Shown here piece after piece: positions 1 through 13,581 of a stretch of DNA of 64,000 nucleotides. Source of the stretch: Cricetomys ansorgei. Taxonomy: Eukaryota > Chordata > Mammalia > Rodentia > Nesomyidae. Both the position numbers and the translations under genes were made by a program. Location of the stretch: positions 1-64,000 of the forward strand of contig JAMJFZ010000701.1 in the NCBI GenBank assembly GCA_026225945.1. Reading direction: 5' to 3'. The first letter of the stretch is position 1. Every line of letters starts with the position of its first letter. Under the pieces are notes generated by a model. It was not told where the DNA came from, searched no databases, and saw only the letters and a list, made by a program, of their open reading frames with translations.

Positions 1-487
1 TACCCACAATATAGCTACATATCCACACAGTTCTCCTGAATGTCAGGAACATTCATTGTTTGAACCTACCCATAATCTTACCTGAAAAGCCAGGCTAATA
101 ATTTCCTTCCATTATATTACCATTTTAACAGTCTGTTCCTCTAGGAAATTCTGGAAAAACACAAGAGTCATTGAGGAAGAGACACATTTTAAACAACTGT
201 CCCAATATACTCAGTTGTGAAAACATACTCAGTTGCACATTCACTCAGAACAACACATACTCACATAAACACACGTGTACTACACAAAATCACTAAGGAC
301 ACCATACACACATACTGTTTGGTTAATAGCACTGATTATATACAACAATATACTGTATTAAGAAATGTTGATACCTGCTGTTTATAGATTTTACATCTTC
401 ATTTACTTGTCTATCCCTTTCAAAGTCCTACTGCAGATGGGAGAAGACAATAAATCTAAAGCAGTTTTCCCTAATGCATGCAGTTAC
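1..487. other. V2R intron 5, partial
   Basis: This is noncoding sequence between exon 5 and the missing last exon. I see no recognisable repeat or coding remnant; short frames here are chance. Confidence 0.6.
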
Positions 488-611
488 CTGTGGCATTTGA
501 TATCTCATTTTCGGGGCAGCGGGAACAATCAAAACAGCAGGAAGCCTTTCCTTCTATGTGGGATTTCTTAAATCCAGGAGTACAACTCACACTGCACACA
601 GAAGCTGGTAT
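488..611 (-). CDS. V2R exon 5: cysteine-rich linker (NCD3G)
   Basis: This 124-bp exon has acceptor TTTTTTCACAG|ATA (613-612) and donor ACAG|GTAACT (488/487). It encodes the start of the nine-cysteine linker between ligand domain and helices: PASVCSVSCTPGFKKS, then GKASCCFDCSRCPENEISN. It covers residues 511-551, ends one base into a codon and is too short to stand out as an open frame. The next exon must begin left of the window. Confidence 0.93.
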
Positions 612-1629
612 CTGTGAAAAAAGATATGCATTGCACAAAAATAGGAATCCTACTTACTGCTTTTATAACCACCCCATAGAGAACAAATCCAGTAGCAGAA
701 TAATTTTGAAACCAATTTATTGGTATAGAAGTATTTTAGCACAATAATTGAAGTGAATGATATGAGTCTGAAGAAAGAAGTCAAATAAGTCAAAGAATAC
801 ATGTTATATTTCCCAAATGCTTTAAAAAAATTTTAAAAAGCTTTTAATCACTAAGAGGAAAACAAAAGGGTCTTGAAATATTTTGATCATGTGTATCAAC
901 TTGTGAAATAGTAAATTCAGGTAAAACCCACCTGCTTATAAACTGTGGCCCATTGCATCATGTCATCAGATAAGTACAATTGTTGACCGTAAGGGAAATG
1001 TGGGGAAAACCAACCGATGTTCACCTTCATTCCAAGACCTTGTGGAAAATTCGAAATTATGTGTATATCATACTCTGCACCTGGTTTTGTTTGCTTATTC
1101 ATGTTCACTGTGTCTCCAATAGGGTTAGAAAACTGCATGTTCTTCAGAAACCTGTGTATCTAAAGAGATGAACCACATTATTAATAAGAATAACTGTTTC
1201 AACTCACTATATCAGGAAAGGTAGTGAGGGGAATGCCTTTTAATTTCATAATTTCTTCTCAAAATCTGACTTTAATGCACATAGATTAATAAGTAAATGA
1301 AATAACATGAATAATTTTGAAAGGACATTGTTTATATAATTTAAGAATGTTCGTGGAAAAGACCTTATCAAACAAATACTCAGCAAGTATTTGGGAGTAA
1401 GAGTAGTGAGAAAAAAATCTAAATTCCCATTTTCTCTGCGAGTGTTCACCTGACATTAATAGTGGGTATGTCTCAGTTCAAAAGTATATTAAGAATTAGT
1501 TGATATAAATATATATATATACTATATATATAAATATAAATTATATATAAATATATAAAATATATATAAATAAAAATAAATATACATATATAAATATATT
1601 ATATATTATGTAAATATATAAGTATGAAT

Positions 1630-1664
<35 letters not shown>

Positions 1665-1699
1665 ATATGTATGTATGTGTGTGTGAGTGTATATAATAT

Positions 1700-1744
<45 letters not shown>

Positions 1745-2777
1745 TGATCACATATTTGGACACTTAATAGCCAAGTTTTTTTTCCTAGTCCTAGTAATGT
1801 AAACATGGTTAGTGAGGTAGCTGAGATCTAAAAAGCAAAGTATTATCATGTGTTCTTGTTTATGTATATATAGCTTTTAAGCTTTAGATATGTGTGGGTT
1901 TTAGCCCAAATAAACATAGAATGTTGGAAAGTAGTAAGTGACTGGGGACAATGGTTCCCCAAGGAAGGAGAAATAGAATACATTTTTGTAAGGAAATACT
2001 TACAAACTAATTTGAAAGATTAAATGGAGAGGAATGTAGTAAGGGAGAATAAAGGAGGGAATGTGGAGATGGATAAATAACACTAAAGGGACTTTGAAAA
2101 GCTATACGAAATCCTACTATTTTACAAGCTTCCCAAAACACATAACATTGAAGAAAATATTTTAATGGAGCCACTATTTAATACTATATAATGGGGTACA
2201 CAAAGCCATAGGTAGATATCTTCTGCCATCAGAATAAAACCTCCTGTTACAGGGATGTGTTACATTTTGTTCAATCATTGGTCAGCAAGGTCCCTTAGAA
2301 ATACCCAAAAAAATCACAGGCTATTTCCATGTAATAACCTGATGACAAGGCACTATTGCTGAAGATACTATTTACTTTTTTCATTAGGTGTGTAGATACC
2401 CAAGTAGAAATTTCATTCCTACAAATAGCTTTTATGGTGCTGCATACTGCAAGAGTAGAAAAGTAGCCATCAATGTTACCCAACTTGAAGCCCTGTGAAG
2501 TACAACCAAAACCTGACTGAAAGAATCACTTGTGAAATAATGACACAAATGCTATTGAAGTAAAAACCACAGTCTGATTGTGTTGAATGCTCACTGCATG
2601 AGACAGACCTCGTACCTGACACTGAATAAGTGTCTGAAATCAAGAGACTAAATTTGTCGTGGACCCAAAGGGAACAGCTACTACTATTATTCTGCTTAAG
2701 AAACATAGCAATAAATTGATCTCTAAATCTTTACCTATAAAACATTATAGGTATATAGTTGGATTTCTCAACCATTA

Positions 2778-2837
<60 letters not shown>

Positions 2838-3775
2838 AATACACACACAAAATGTGAAAACAATGAGAGACTTTGGAGCACTCAGTCCTAAATCAGCTGT
2901 CTGCATTAAACCTCTCTGCTGGGATTTGTGGGAAAAAGGATGCAGAGGAAGTATAAAAGCCCTAGAGAGTGGGTAAACTCTACAGAAATAATGTCTTTAG
3001 TACATATTTCTGATGCATATTTAAACTTACAGAAATTATTGCTTCTCACAAAAGACCTATAGTTTTAAATGAAAAAAAAAGTCCCAGGTGAGGAAAGAAA
3101 GTGGTCATGAAGTCCCATTCTAAACCATGAAACTGTGTGCAATTAATACTTGTGAGAAGGGGAAGATAAATTTTACTCAATCAATTGTCACCCAGTATAT
3201 CAACTTCACCATAGGAAAGACCTCATTCACAAGAGTATCTTGGCAACAAAAACCCAGAACTGGTGCTTTTTTGTATGCTTTTGGGGGTTTGTTATTGTTT
3301 TATTGTTCTGTATTGTTGTTTTGATTTTTACTATTTTCATAGAGAAATGTACAGAAAAAAGCAAGGGAGAGTGGGAGGGAGAGAGGACTAAAACTGGAGT
3401 TTGGAATAGCTTGGTTAAGTTTGTGGAGGTAAAAGAATATTAACTGGAAAAAATTAAAATAATGCAAAGAATTTTGTGTCAAAATTGCTTTCTTTCTTTT
3501 TTTTAAGATCGGGGATACCATTAACATCTAATTGTTATAAAATAATTAATTTTCATAAGAAATTATGTTCACTATTTTTTCATTATTTTCATTTTGTTTA
3601 TGATTAAATATACTCTGTATGTTAAATCTTAAAATGTGGAAAAGTAAAGAAGCCCATATAAATATTATGAAGAATCACAGAGAACTAGGCTTTGATATCC
3701 CTTTCTCCTTTGAAAATTCTAATTTTTGATGTCACATCATATATAGAAAAGCAACTATGCTGAATTCAGTAGATT

Positions 3776-3841
<66 letters not shown>

Positions 3842-6800
3842 AAAGCAGATATCAATTTCAGAGTATATTGGGAAGACATGAGGAAAGGTCTAGGGAGGAC
3901 ATTGACTTGTGGAGATGTGATGTAATATATCCTATTGAAATTTTTTTTAAAGTATGTTGCATTGATGATACTAATAGTGACTATTAGAAGACACTTTACC
4001 TCCAAGCACACACTCACTGAGGTGGTTGAATTTTGCAATTGCTGAAAATCTATTTGTTGAAGGAGTATTTCATGCAGGGCATGAGCCACGGCATACACAG
4101 CATTGTATATATTGTAACACTCATCATTCATGGCCATGTCATATCTGTGCCATGATAACAAATCCCATGAAATGTTGGATGTACAATTGTTTGGTGTTTT
4201 GCAGTCATACTTTAATAGTGAACAGTTGGAGTGCATCCACCCCAATTTTTGCAGAGAAAAGTATTCTGTGTCCTTAGAAAAATTCACTCTGTGGACAAAA
4301 TTATTAAAAGTAGAAATATGTCCATGATAGTGTGAAAAGGTGAAAGTGCCTTGGAATGAAGGTAGACTGAGATCGCTCTCCCTTATGATGGCATCCCATT
4401 GTGAGGTGGTGACCCAGATTTTCTGTGTGCCTAAATATTTCCATTGTTTAAAGCTCACTTCTAGAGTAGAATTCATTTCTCCATAAATGATAACAATATT
4501 TGCTGATGATGTAGTTATTTGATGATAATATAGCTCAGCCTTTGTCATGAATAATTGCATGTCCTCTGGGATCACATTCACAAAAGCTAAACAGACTCCA
4601 TTTCTTTGCATTTCTCCTCTGATATCTAAAAGAAACTGATTACCTTGGTCATCATCATGGATGACCAGTCCCACCCAGGTCCAGTTAAAATAGAGCAACA
4701 AGGATACCATGGCTCCAGACAGGTATTTGTCTTGGGGGGCTATCTGATGTAGATTAGGAAACTTGTCCTGGTCACTCAAGGGAGGGTGGAATGGTCCATA
4801 GGTAATCTAAAGGAAACAGAACACAGAGATCAACATGAGGGAGAGGGTAGCTCTCAAGCTTATTTAAGCTCTGAAATGTGTTAAGAAACACCTGGAAATG
4901 GTAGCAAGGTAAATATTTTCATTTCTAAAACATTATGTAAATGTCCACAAAAATCTAGAGAATTGGTGACAAATTTTTCCTCTAGAAATTTTTATTTCTT
5001 CCAATATTGTCTCTTCCTGGTGCGGGTTGGCTGGGAGAGGACAGGAATGGGAAGAGAAGTGATCAGGTATGTGGAGAGGAATTGAGGATAATAGTATATG
5101 GAGAGACAACCGGAGCTGTCCCCATAAATTGACCAACAACTCACAGATGGTTACCTAGTCCAATCTCCTAGTCCAATCTCCAGGCTTCTGCTGGAAGCTT
5201 ATGGGAATAAATACAGAGAACCAATCATTATGCAGATCTCTGGAAAATTTAACAGAAGACAGGGAGGAGAGATGGCAGGTACCAGAGGGTTCAGGGACAT
5301 CAGGAAAACAATTCCCAGAGTCAATAGACTTTCACTCTTGGGGTCCCTCAGAGCCTGAAGTGTCAGAAAAAGAATTTCCAGTATCTCCTAGAGATATCAT
5401 GTGGTTACATAGCTTGGTTTTCTTGCAGAGAAACTACAGGCTAGAATGTAAGTAAAGGCTCTCTGAAGCTTTGAGTTGCTCTTGAGACCAGTTTCCTCCA
5501 GCTGCATTGCCTAGTCTACATTCAAAATAGGCATTAGAGTCCGGTCTTGTTCCATCCTGTTGTACCCCTATTTGAGGAGTGAAGCTGGGAGGACTACTCT
5601 TCCATGGGGAGAAGCAGGGGTGGGGATGAAAGGGTGGGGATGGGAATGGGATATAATAGAAGGAGAAGGAAGAGTGGAGAGCTGTGAGGAATTAGGAAGG
5701 ATGGAGGTGTATTGATATATTCTATATGAAATAAGAAAAAAAAACCTTTTAAATTAAATTTAGAAGCCACATCAGGGCTCTGACTAACAAGTAACTAACA
5801 AGTCTAAATCTACTCTCCCCAATCCCTTTCATAATGGCAGTTTAGGAGGTACTTCCTCAACTTCAACAGTTCCAGAATTATTCCTCACCTGTGGAGTCAT
5901 GTCAAGCTGTAGGAATTGTGCCACTTGTGCAGAAGTTCTCCACAGTGGACCTGTAAGCACCAATAGACATTCTCTTTGATAACATTGGTAATTAGGAACA
6001 GGGTAAAGATGTCGTGTCATCCAAGGTAGATTAGGGAGTATTGACAAATAATCATTGCAATTTCTTCCAAGGTATGAAATTTCCAGAGACACATTGGGTA
6101 AGAGGTAGGGGTTACTGTTGATCTCCTCAATGGCAAAATACAATGACAGAACATTTTGATATATTTTGGAAGGCAAACTGAAAAGAGGAAATGATTAAAA
6201 TTTTCAATGTTGCACCAAACGTCTTATCATTAAATTCATTAACTATTTAAACATAATTTTTTTCCATAAATTCCCATTTTTTAAAGCTTTCTCTGTCTTT
6301 TTAGGTTAGATGGACCTGAGATCATTAGATACACACAAGAATATTAACATCTAACAGCAAAGACACTTATGTCATTTTTCTTTTCTGACAATGCACAGAC
6401 AATTGTTTTCATTTCTATCTTGTAAGTGCCAAGCAAAAGCTGTTTGTGAATGTGATAATGGACTCTTATCAGACAATGAATGTAATCATTCTGGAATTAT
6501 CATTATCAAGAAATATGACAAGGAAATGGCTTCAAGAACTATGGAGATTGTTGTATTCTTTCACTACAGACTGCATTAACTAACATTATGATAAGGGTAA
6601 TTAATGGTAAATGAACAGTTTTCATAGTGTGAAACAATTAGTTAAAAAGGATTTTTGAGTCATTCATACAGAAGGAAATTGTTATCATCCCACTGCATCC
6701 CCATTTTCATATTACTTGCTCCACTGAGAGTTTTCAAACTACATCTATATAACCTTAAATAATAAAAATTTAAGTTGGGGGTATTTCTTTCAAATTTGAT

Positions 6801-9800
6801 ACTTTGTGCTTTATTATTTTCAAGTTATTTTCAAAGTATGCACTCATTCTTTGTTCATTTAAGGTTATATAGATATCCAGAGGAAAATGTAGATCTTCTC
6901 TTACAATGTTACTTTCTCAATCCATCCTGTGGGCTCAGCAGACAAAACCTGAAGAACTTCCTCTGTGAAAACCAAGTGGTCATTCTCTTGAAGTAGTCAA
7001 ATTTACTTTCTTCACTCTCCATTCCCATTCTCATATTCCAATTGGAATGGAGCAAATAAAAAACCCAGGTCAAATTTTCCAAAATATTTTCAAAAAATCA
7101 CAGAAGGAAATTTCTGTAAGCTGACAGGAGATGCCAGTCAAGATTCAAGACTCATAGAGAACAGCGAATAGATTGAATCAGAAAAAAAATCCCTCACGAC
7201 CCACAATAATCAAAAAATAATCATGCAGAAAAAGATAGATTATTAATAGTTGAAACTGCAGAAGATCAAATTAAAAATAAAGGCATAACTAATAAAAATA
7301 ACCTTGACTTCTCAATGGAAACTCTAAAAGCCAGAAGAACCTGGTCAGATGATCTACAAACTCTTCATAGACCACAGATGTCAACCCAGATTACAATATT
7401 GAGCAAAATATTCAATCATAATATATGGAAAACAAAAGATAATAAACAAAACGCTAAAATAAGTGAGTGTGGACTTAAAAATCAAGCACTACAATAAGTA
7501 TAGGAAAGGAAATTTCAACCTTAAGTGGTTAACCACACCTAAGAAGCACAAGGAATAAGTAACAAAGAAACAGTAGGTGAAAAAATACATAACAACATAA
7601 AACAAAAACTCACTGCTTGTTTGTGACTACACCACCACGGCAGTGTAAGCAGTTGTTTGACAGGGATCTGACTGCTGAGATGCCAGGAGGTCATGGCCAA
7701 TGCTTCTTTTCCATCTTTTCTGCTTTATAGTTGCTGACAGTCTCATTGATCATGGTGTCTGTTTTGCTCATTGGTAATACTAAAAATGATCTCTAATTCA
7801 GCTCTTATTTACTGGGAAAGGGACACATTATAGAAAACAAGGACATGGTGATTCTAGCACTAAAATAATGAAAATAATCTTACTGACCTTCTTTGTTAAG
7901 CATATGTGAGAGTTGTTTCATGTCTAATATCTCTGACCTGGTAATTCACAGGTAATGAGGGGTTGTAATACAAAATTATTTCTGACACAAAAGGAACTGA
8001 TTCCTCAGTAAAGACAGGGGCTGAGGAGCCTGGATAATGGAGTAAACGAGGTTGGAAAGATGAGGACACATAGACAATTGCCACTAAGAATACTTGCCCT
8101 TTTTAAGAAAAAAAGTCTACATAGAGGGAAACATAAAAGCATATGAAGAAGCTGTTATAATTTATAATTGATATAGGGTTGATTATACTCAAAGCTTATT
8201 AATCTGTTTAAGACTGAATCTACTTAAATGTGTATACTAACTTGAAACTACAGAGATCCCAAGATAGAAAAAAATTGGTAATCAAAAAAGTAGATGCTCT
8301 TAATGCTAAAAAAATATGATTGAAAGTTGGATAGATATAGGTAAGAAATAGGAAAATGAGAGAAAGCTTAAAACCAATATGTACATAATTTCTTTCTGGC
8401 ATCTCTCTGCCTTTCTGTCTTTCTGTCTGATATATCCTGAAATCACAAACAGGGGCACCCAGCAAACAATCAATGAACCATTGTGTTAAAGGTTTCCTGA
8501 GGGAAAAAACAAGTTGAAGATCAAGCTCTTACTATAACTATGCAAGTCCCTTGAAGCTTTGAATGTGGTTGACCTTGATAAACTGTAAAAGTAAATAAAA
8601 TACTGGGGTGTTTTCAGCTGAGTGAACCAGTACCTGACAGCTCCCAGGATGAGACCTTTTGGCCATCTGTCCTTTAATCGAGCACACTCTAAAATCTTTC
8701 ATTTTTTGCTGATCCTTTCATCTCTTTCTCAGATCTTTCCCTGATCTTCCTCTTGCTTGCTGAGGCTGAGCCCCAGCAACTGCTCCTTGATAATTCTCAG
8801 TATTAATAGTCTCAAGTTCCCAATAAAAAAATACACTTACAGATTAGGTTCACAACAAAAACCAAATTGTGCTGCAGAGCAAAGAATGTAAATAGTTCTA
8901 TACTTATCACCCTTCACATAATTCATCTCTAAATGGATCAAGAACCTCAACATGAGTTCAGGTATACTGAATTAGAAAAAGAAGTTGGAAAAATCTTTAA
9001 ATTATTGGCAAGGCAAAAGACTTCCCAAACAGAAAAGGAATAGCAAAGGCACTAAGACCAAAAATAGTATATGGGAAGTCATAAAACTAAAAATTAAAAT
9101 TCATGATACCATCATTCAGCCAAATGACAGTCTATAGAACAGGGAAAGACTTTTAATAACTATACATCCAATAATAAACTAAGATGTAAAATATGTAAAG
9201 AACTCAAAGAACTAGACATCAAGAAAACAATATCCCAATTAAAAATGGGTACAGATCTAAAGAAAAATTCTCAAAATTAGAACATAGATGACTGAGAAAT
9301 ACATAAAGTAATGCTCAAAATACCTAGCCATCAGGTAAATGGAAATCAAAACTATATATACATTTCATCTTACATCATTAAGAATGGCCAAGATCAATAA
9401 AATCAGTAACATCTTATGCTAAGAAGGATGCACAGACCTTGCAAACCACATCTCTGAAATATCTCCATAAATCCCTCCAATCAGAGTTCATGGAACACTG
9501 CTGAGGAGGAGGCAGGAGTTTGGGAGCTAGAGAGAATAGAATATACCAGGATAACATGGCCTTCTTAATTAATTAGGTAAAGCTCATATGATCTCACAGA
9601 GACAGAATCGACTAGCACTGTGTGTACACAGTCTATACCAGGTCCTCTGCATATATACTATAGCCTCCCATTAGTACTTTTTTAAGACTCCTGCATGTGT
9701 GAAGAATGGGTCTCCAATTCTTGAGCTTTCCCTTAGGCTCTTTTCCTTCCTAATGGAAAGTTGCCTTCTCCAACTTTGATGTGATGATTTTGGTGTTCTT

Positions 9801-12800
9801 CTATTATATTTTATTTGTTAATAAAACACTATTAGAGAAAAATAAGTACAAAGCATATAAAACATATCTAAATACAGTAAGAAATATGGAAGGGGAATAA
9901 TTTAGGAGAGATGACAGCATTTTTAAAGTAGGCTAAAAATGATAAAACATCTACAGGTCAAACTTGCAAGAAAAAACTTGCAAAAGAAGGTTGCACGCAC
10001 TGACCGTATGATCATCTCCTGGCCAGGGGCTGGGAATGAAGAGACAAAGAAAACAAGAAGGGACACTAAGACAGGTTTCTGATCAAGATGTCAATCTTTA
10101 TTAAAGTGCATAGGATTTTTATAGTCCATTAATAATTAGGGGATTTCCAACCGACCTCCCACATCTCCATGATAACGCTTAACCTATACAAATCAGTTTC
10201 TCACGGGATATAGAATCCTGTCTCTAAGCTAAAAAAAACATAGAAACCTATCTCTGAGACAGCAAGGGACATCGTGGTACAGGATGAAAGAACCCTGAGT
10301 TCTGTGCCAGACCATAATTGAACAAGCTGAAGTCTATGTGATTAACAAGCTGGAGTCTATGTGACTTGCATTTAGTCATGAAATGGCTTCCACATTTCCC
10401 CCTTTTTGTTTTTCATAAGGACTGTGCCTGACTTGGGTTGTAGCACAATCAAACCTGTCTTACCCATCATAAGCTAGCTCAAATGCTTTTGAGTAGCCTG
10501 GCTTAGGTTGATAAAGCAATTGTCCAAACTCTCATACCTGTCATTGGCTAACCAGCTCAATGCACCAGGTGTTGGGGTCAGTGTGTTTGTTTTTTCATTT
10601 GAGAAAGCCATACACCCACTTGTGGGGTATTTTTAAGCAACTGCTGATGATTAAGGGCAAGCAGAACTTTCAGGGTGTATTCATTAAAATTCCTTTGTTG
10701 GTGCCTATAGCTAACTACACACTTAAATAAAACTACCAAACAAAAAATAATTCCCACAGTAATAGCCCAAAGGACGATCCAAGAAGGAACAAGAAGCTTT
10801 TTAAGATTGTCCCAGACCTTTCCAAAAAATGACGCATCTACTTCCCATAAAGCTACTTGTGTTTCATTAAGAACTTGAATCTCTTGGGACAGTTGCAAAT
10901 AACAATTAAGAAACTGAGTATTCCAGGGACTCTTAATATAATTAGTCAATCTATCTATTTCCCTACTATAATGCACTACTTTCATAGGAGTCATACACAG
11001 GTGATGAAATTGAGGATCACAATTATAAGTAGTCGTTTTAGCCAAAACAGTAACCTCTTCTTGTTAAATAAATCTGCTGTTTTAAAATAATGATAGCAGT
11101 TTCCACATGACTATTAATGAATTGCTACTTGGATAAGGCCTGTGCAGATGGAGTAGTGGCTGCATGTAATGCTGAAGCTGTAATTCTGGTCTGTACCATA
11201 GCAGTGACTTCCATGGCTGTGGCAGCCACCACAGTAATTACAGTAAAAGCAATTAGAGCAGGAATACCAAAATCTCTTTTATACTTGGTCCTATCCATAA
11301 CAACAATGCTATGATAATGATTATCTGTCTCAACAGGAAACCAAAAAAATAGGCAGGAAGGCGAACTACCAAGGCTCTAGGGGTAGATGCATTCCAGCAA
11401 TTAGACAACCAATAAGATTGAGAGGAGTAGTTAACAACAGTATGATTACTGTTAGTCAATAAAAGAAAAAAATTAAAAAAAAAAAATATTAAATTAAAAA
11501 AATTAAATTAAGTTAAATTAAATATTTAAAATTATAAAAATTAAATAACCAGATGATAAACTTCTTTATGTCCCATTAATGTAAACAGCTCCTTTTAAAA
11601 CCCAAAGATGTACTAAGTCAGTACATGCATTAGGTCTACACATGAGACCTGTGCCAAAAATAATAGAGATGCCTGCCCGAGGTGGATTGCGAAAAGAAAA
11701 ATTACGAGTACTAGGTTCTATGAGGCTGGAGCTATCAAGAAAAGGACCTGATACCAGAGCAACACCTGATCATGATCAGTAACTTGATATGGGCAATCAA
11801 TAATAGGCAAAAAATTATCCCAATTAACATTTTTTTCCACTATAAAACTATAGCTCTGAATAGAAAAGCATTTAGAAAAAGCAGGCATGGGTCGGGTAAA
11901 ATTGGGATATGTATTGTTGGCTCTGGTTGGTGCCAAAAACCAGCCAATTCGTGGCCTAAGCCATGAGTTTACTCCCCATGCAATCAGCTGAAGTATGAGG
12001 AGCCAGAGTAATACCAGGTTCCCCTAAACGAGTATCAAAACATAAAGTGGAAGACATATTAAATGTCAGATTGCCAATTGATGCTTCCATTCTTCCTTGA
12101 TGAAAGGAGACATTAAGACTAATATTGGAAGTAAAAATAATAGGCCAGGTAGAAACAGATGAATCTACTGGCAGCAAGAAAGGTGGAAATGGCACCATAG
12201 CAATTATTTACTAAATGCACACTTTTTGTGTACACTGGCACATATGGAATATAACTTGGCATATATAAAATATAACACTGGCATATAAAATAAACAGCTT
12301 GGAAAAATAATTAAAACTAATGAAGAATACATCACTATGAAAAATACAATATCAATTCATTATAAATTAACTACACCATATTTGGGGGGTTTAAGTCAGA
12401 TATTAATGTACATACAGAGGTTATAATAGAGAAAGATAGATGACCTGTGTGTTTATGCATAAAAATATATGCCAGGCTCAAGCCCCAGTTGGGGTTTCAC
12501 TGACCCAGGAGGCATTTGTGGATGAAGGGAATAAAGTAATAAATTTAAATTACCACACCTCTTATAGACGAGACTAACTTTTCACTGTATTCAGGCTACA
12601 TTCTTCTCGTCTCTCTTTCTATACAAGTAAGGCTTTGTTACGTCTAAGCAAATTTTTTTCTCTTATTTAAACTTATTCATTATTGTATTTTTTAAATGAA
12701 ATCACACACAGTTTTAAAAACATATATAAACCACTTGTTGGTGAAGGCAAGCTTCTGCAGCCTTATTATTTTTATTTCCCATAAAACCACAATCATTCAC

Positions 12801-13523
12801 ATATGAGAAGACCTTGTGGATGATGCATAACTTCAACACACACACACACACAAACATACACACACACACCACTCATTCACACATACATCTTGTAAGCTAG
12901 CTATTTCACACAAATCTTACCCAAACACACACACACATACACACACACACAAACACCTCACACACTTACATCTTGTAGGCTTTAACAGCATACACTTTAG
13001 CCATACATCTTGTGATCCTCTACTACCTTGTGGATGAAGCAAAGCTTCAGCACAAATACATCTTAGAGACCCTCTGCACAAAGGCCTTATGCAAGGTACC
13101 ATGAAAGTACCCAAAAATAACTAAACATTCCTTGCATGTTCTGTTCCCATATTTACATTGTACACCAAAGTAATTATTTGTCTATTACACATAAACTGAT
13201 TTTATGGAAAACAAGCATTATTTCTTAGTCAAGTTCCTTGTTAGACTGTAATTTGTGGAAATCAAATAACATTCAGTCATCTTATTATTTTATATTTACA
13301 GTGTCCAGAAAGGGGATTAGAGACCCCCACAGACTTTTCACACCAAAACAGAGATAGAGAGACCACAGTAACTTGATTAGACCCAACAAGAATGATTAGG
13401 ACTAGCAGTGACAAATAGCATTGAGGAGACAATTCCCCATGGACTGCTGGGCTGCACTTCTGAAACTCCAAGTCTTACTGCATGGCTCCTGCATATGCTT
13501 TTGTCCTACATTGCTACTAGGAG

Positions 13524-13581
<58 letters not shown>

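Larger units (their letters stand above)
1742..3999. other. V2R intron 3, remainder
   Basis: Apart from the CT/AC tract (2778-2850) and the TA tract (3778-3836) I recognise nothing in this stretch. No V2R exon remnant is visible. Confidence 0.5.
9990..12200 (-). mobile_element. Class II (betaretrovirus-like) endogenous retrovirus remnant: 3' LTR plus env
   Basis: Reading leftwards on the minus strand there are env pieces (12198 to 10578), a purine tract (10408-10395) and an LTR (10394 to about 9990). No gag or pol is seen at higher coordinates, so the element is truncated at its 5' side near 12.2 kb. It sits in V2R intron 1 in the same orientation as the receptor. Its exact family was not determined. 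Confidence 0.75.

Noticed and set aside
1606..1806. 66-codon minus frame with Tyr-Ile and Thr-His repeats
   Set aside because: It is translation of the TA/TG microsatellite.
3766..3999. Extension of the V2R exon 3 frame through a Tyr-Ile repeat
   Set aside because: A clear GT donor at 3999 ends the exon; the extension is intron read into a TA microsatellite.
5201..5455. 84-codon plus frame in V2R intron 2
   Set aside because: It has no recognisable domain, no splice context and lies opposite to the receptor in repeat-like DNA.
11117..11314. 65-codon hydrophobic plus frame resembling a membrane protein
   Set aside because: It lies antisense to the env transmembrane region, whose hydrophobic and alanine-rich stretch produces it.
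12480..12660. Candidate 5' LTR of the retroviral remnant
   Set aside because: It shows no clear similarity to the LTR at 9990-10394 and no primer binding site could be placed.
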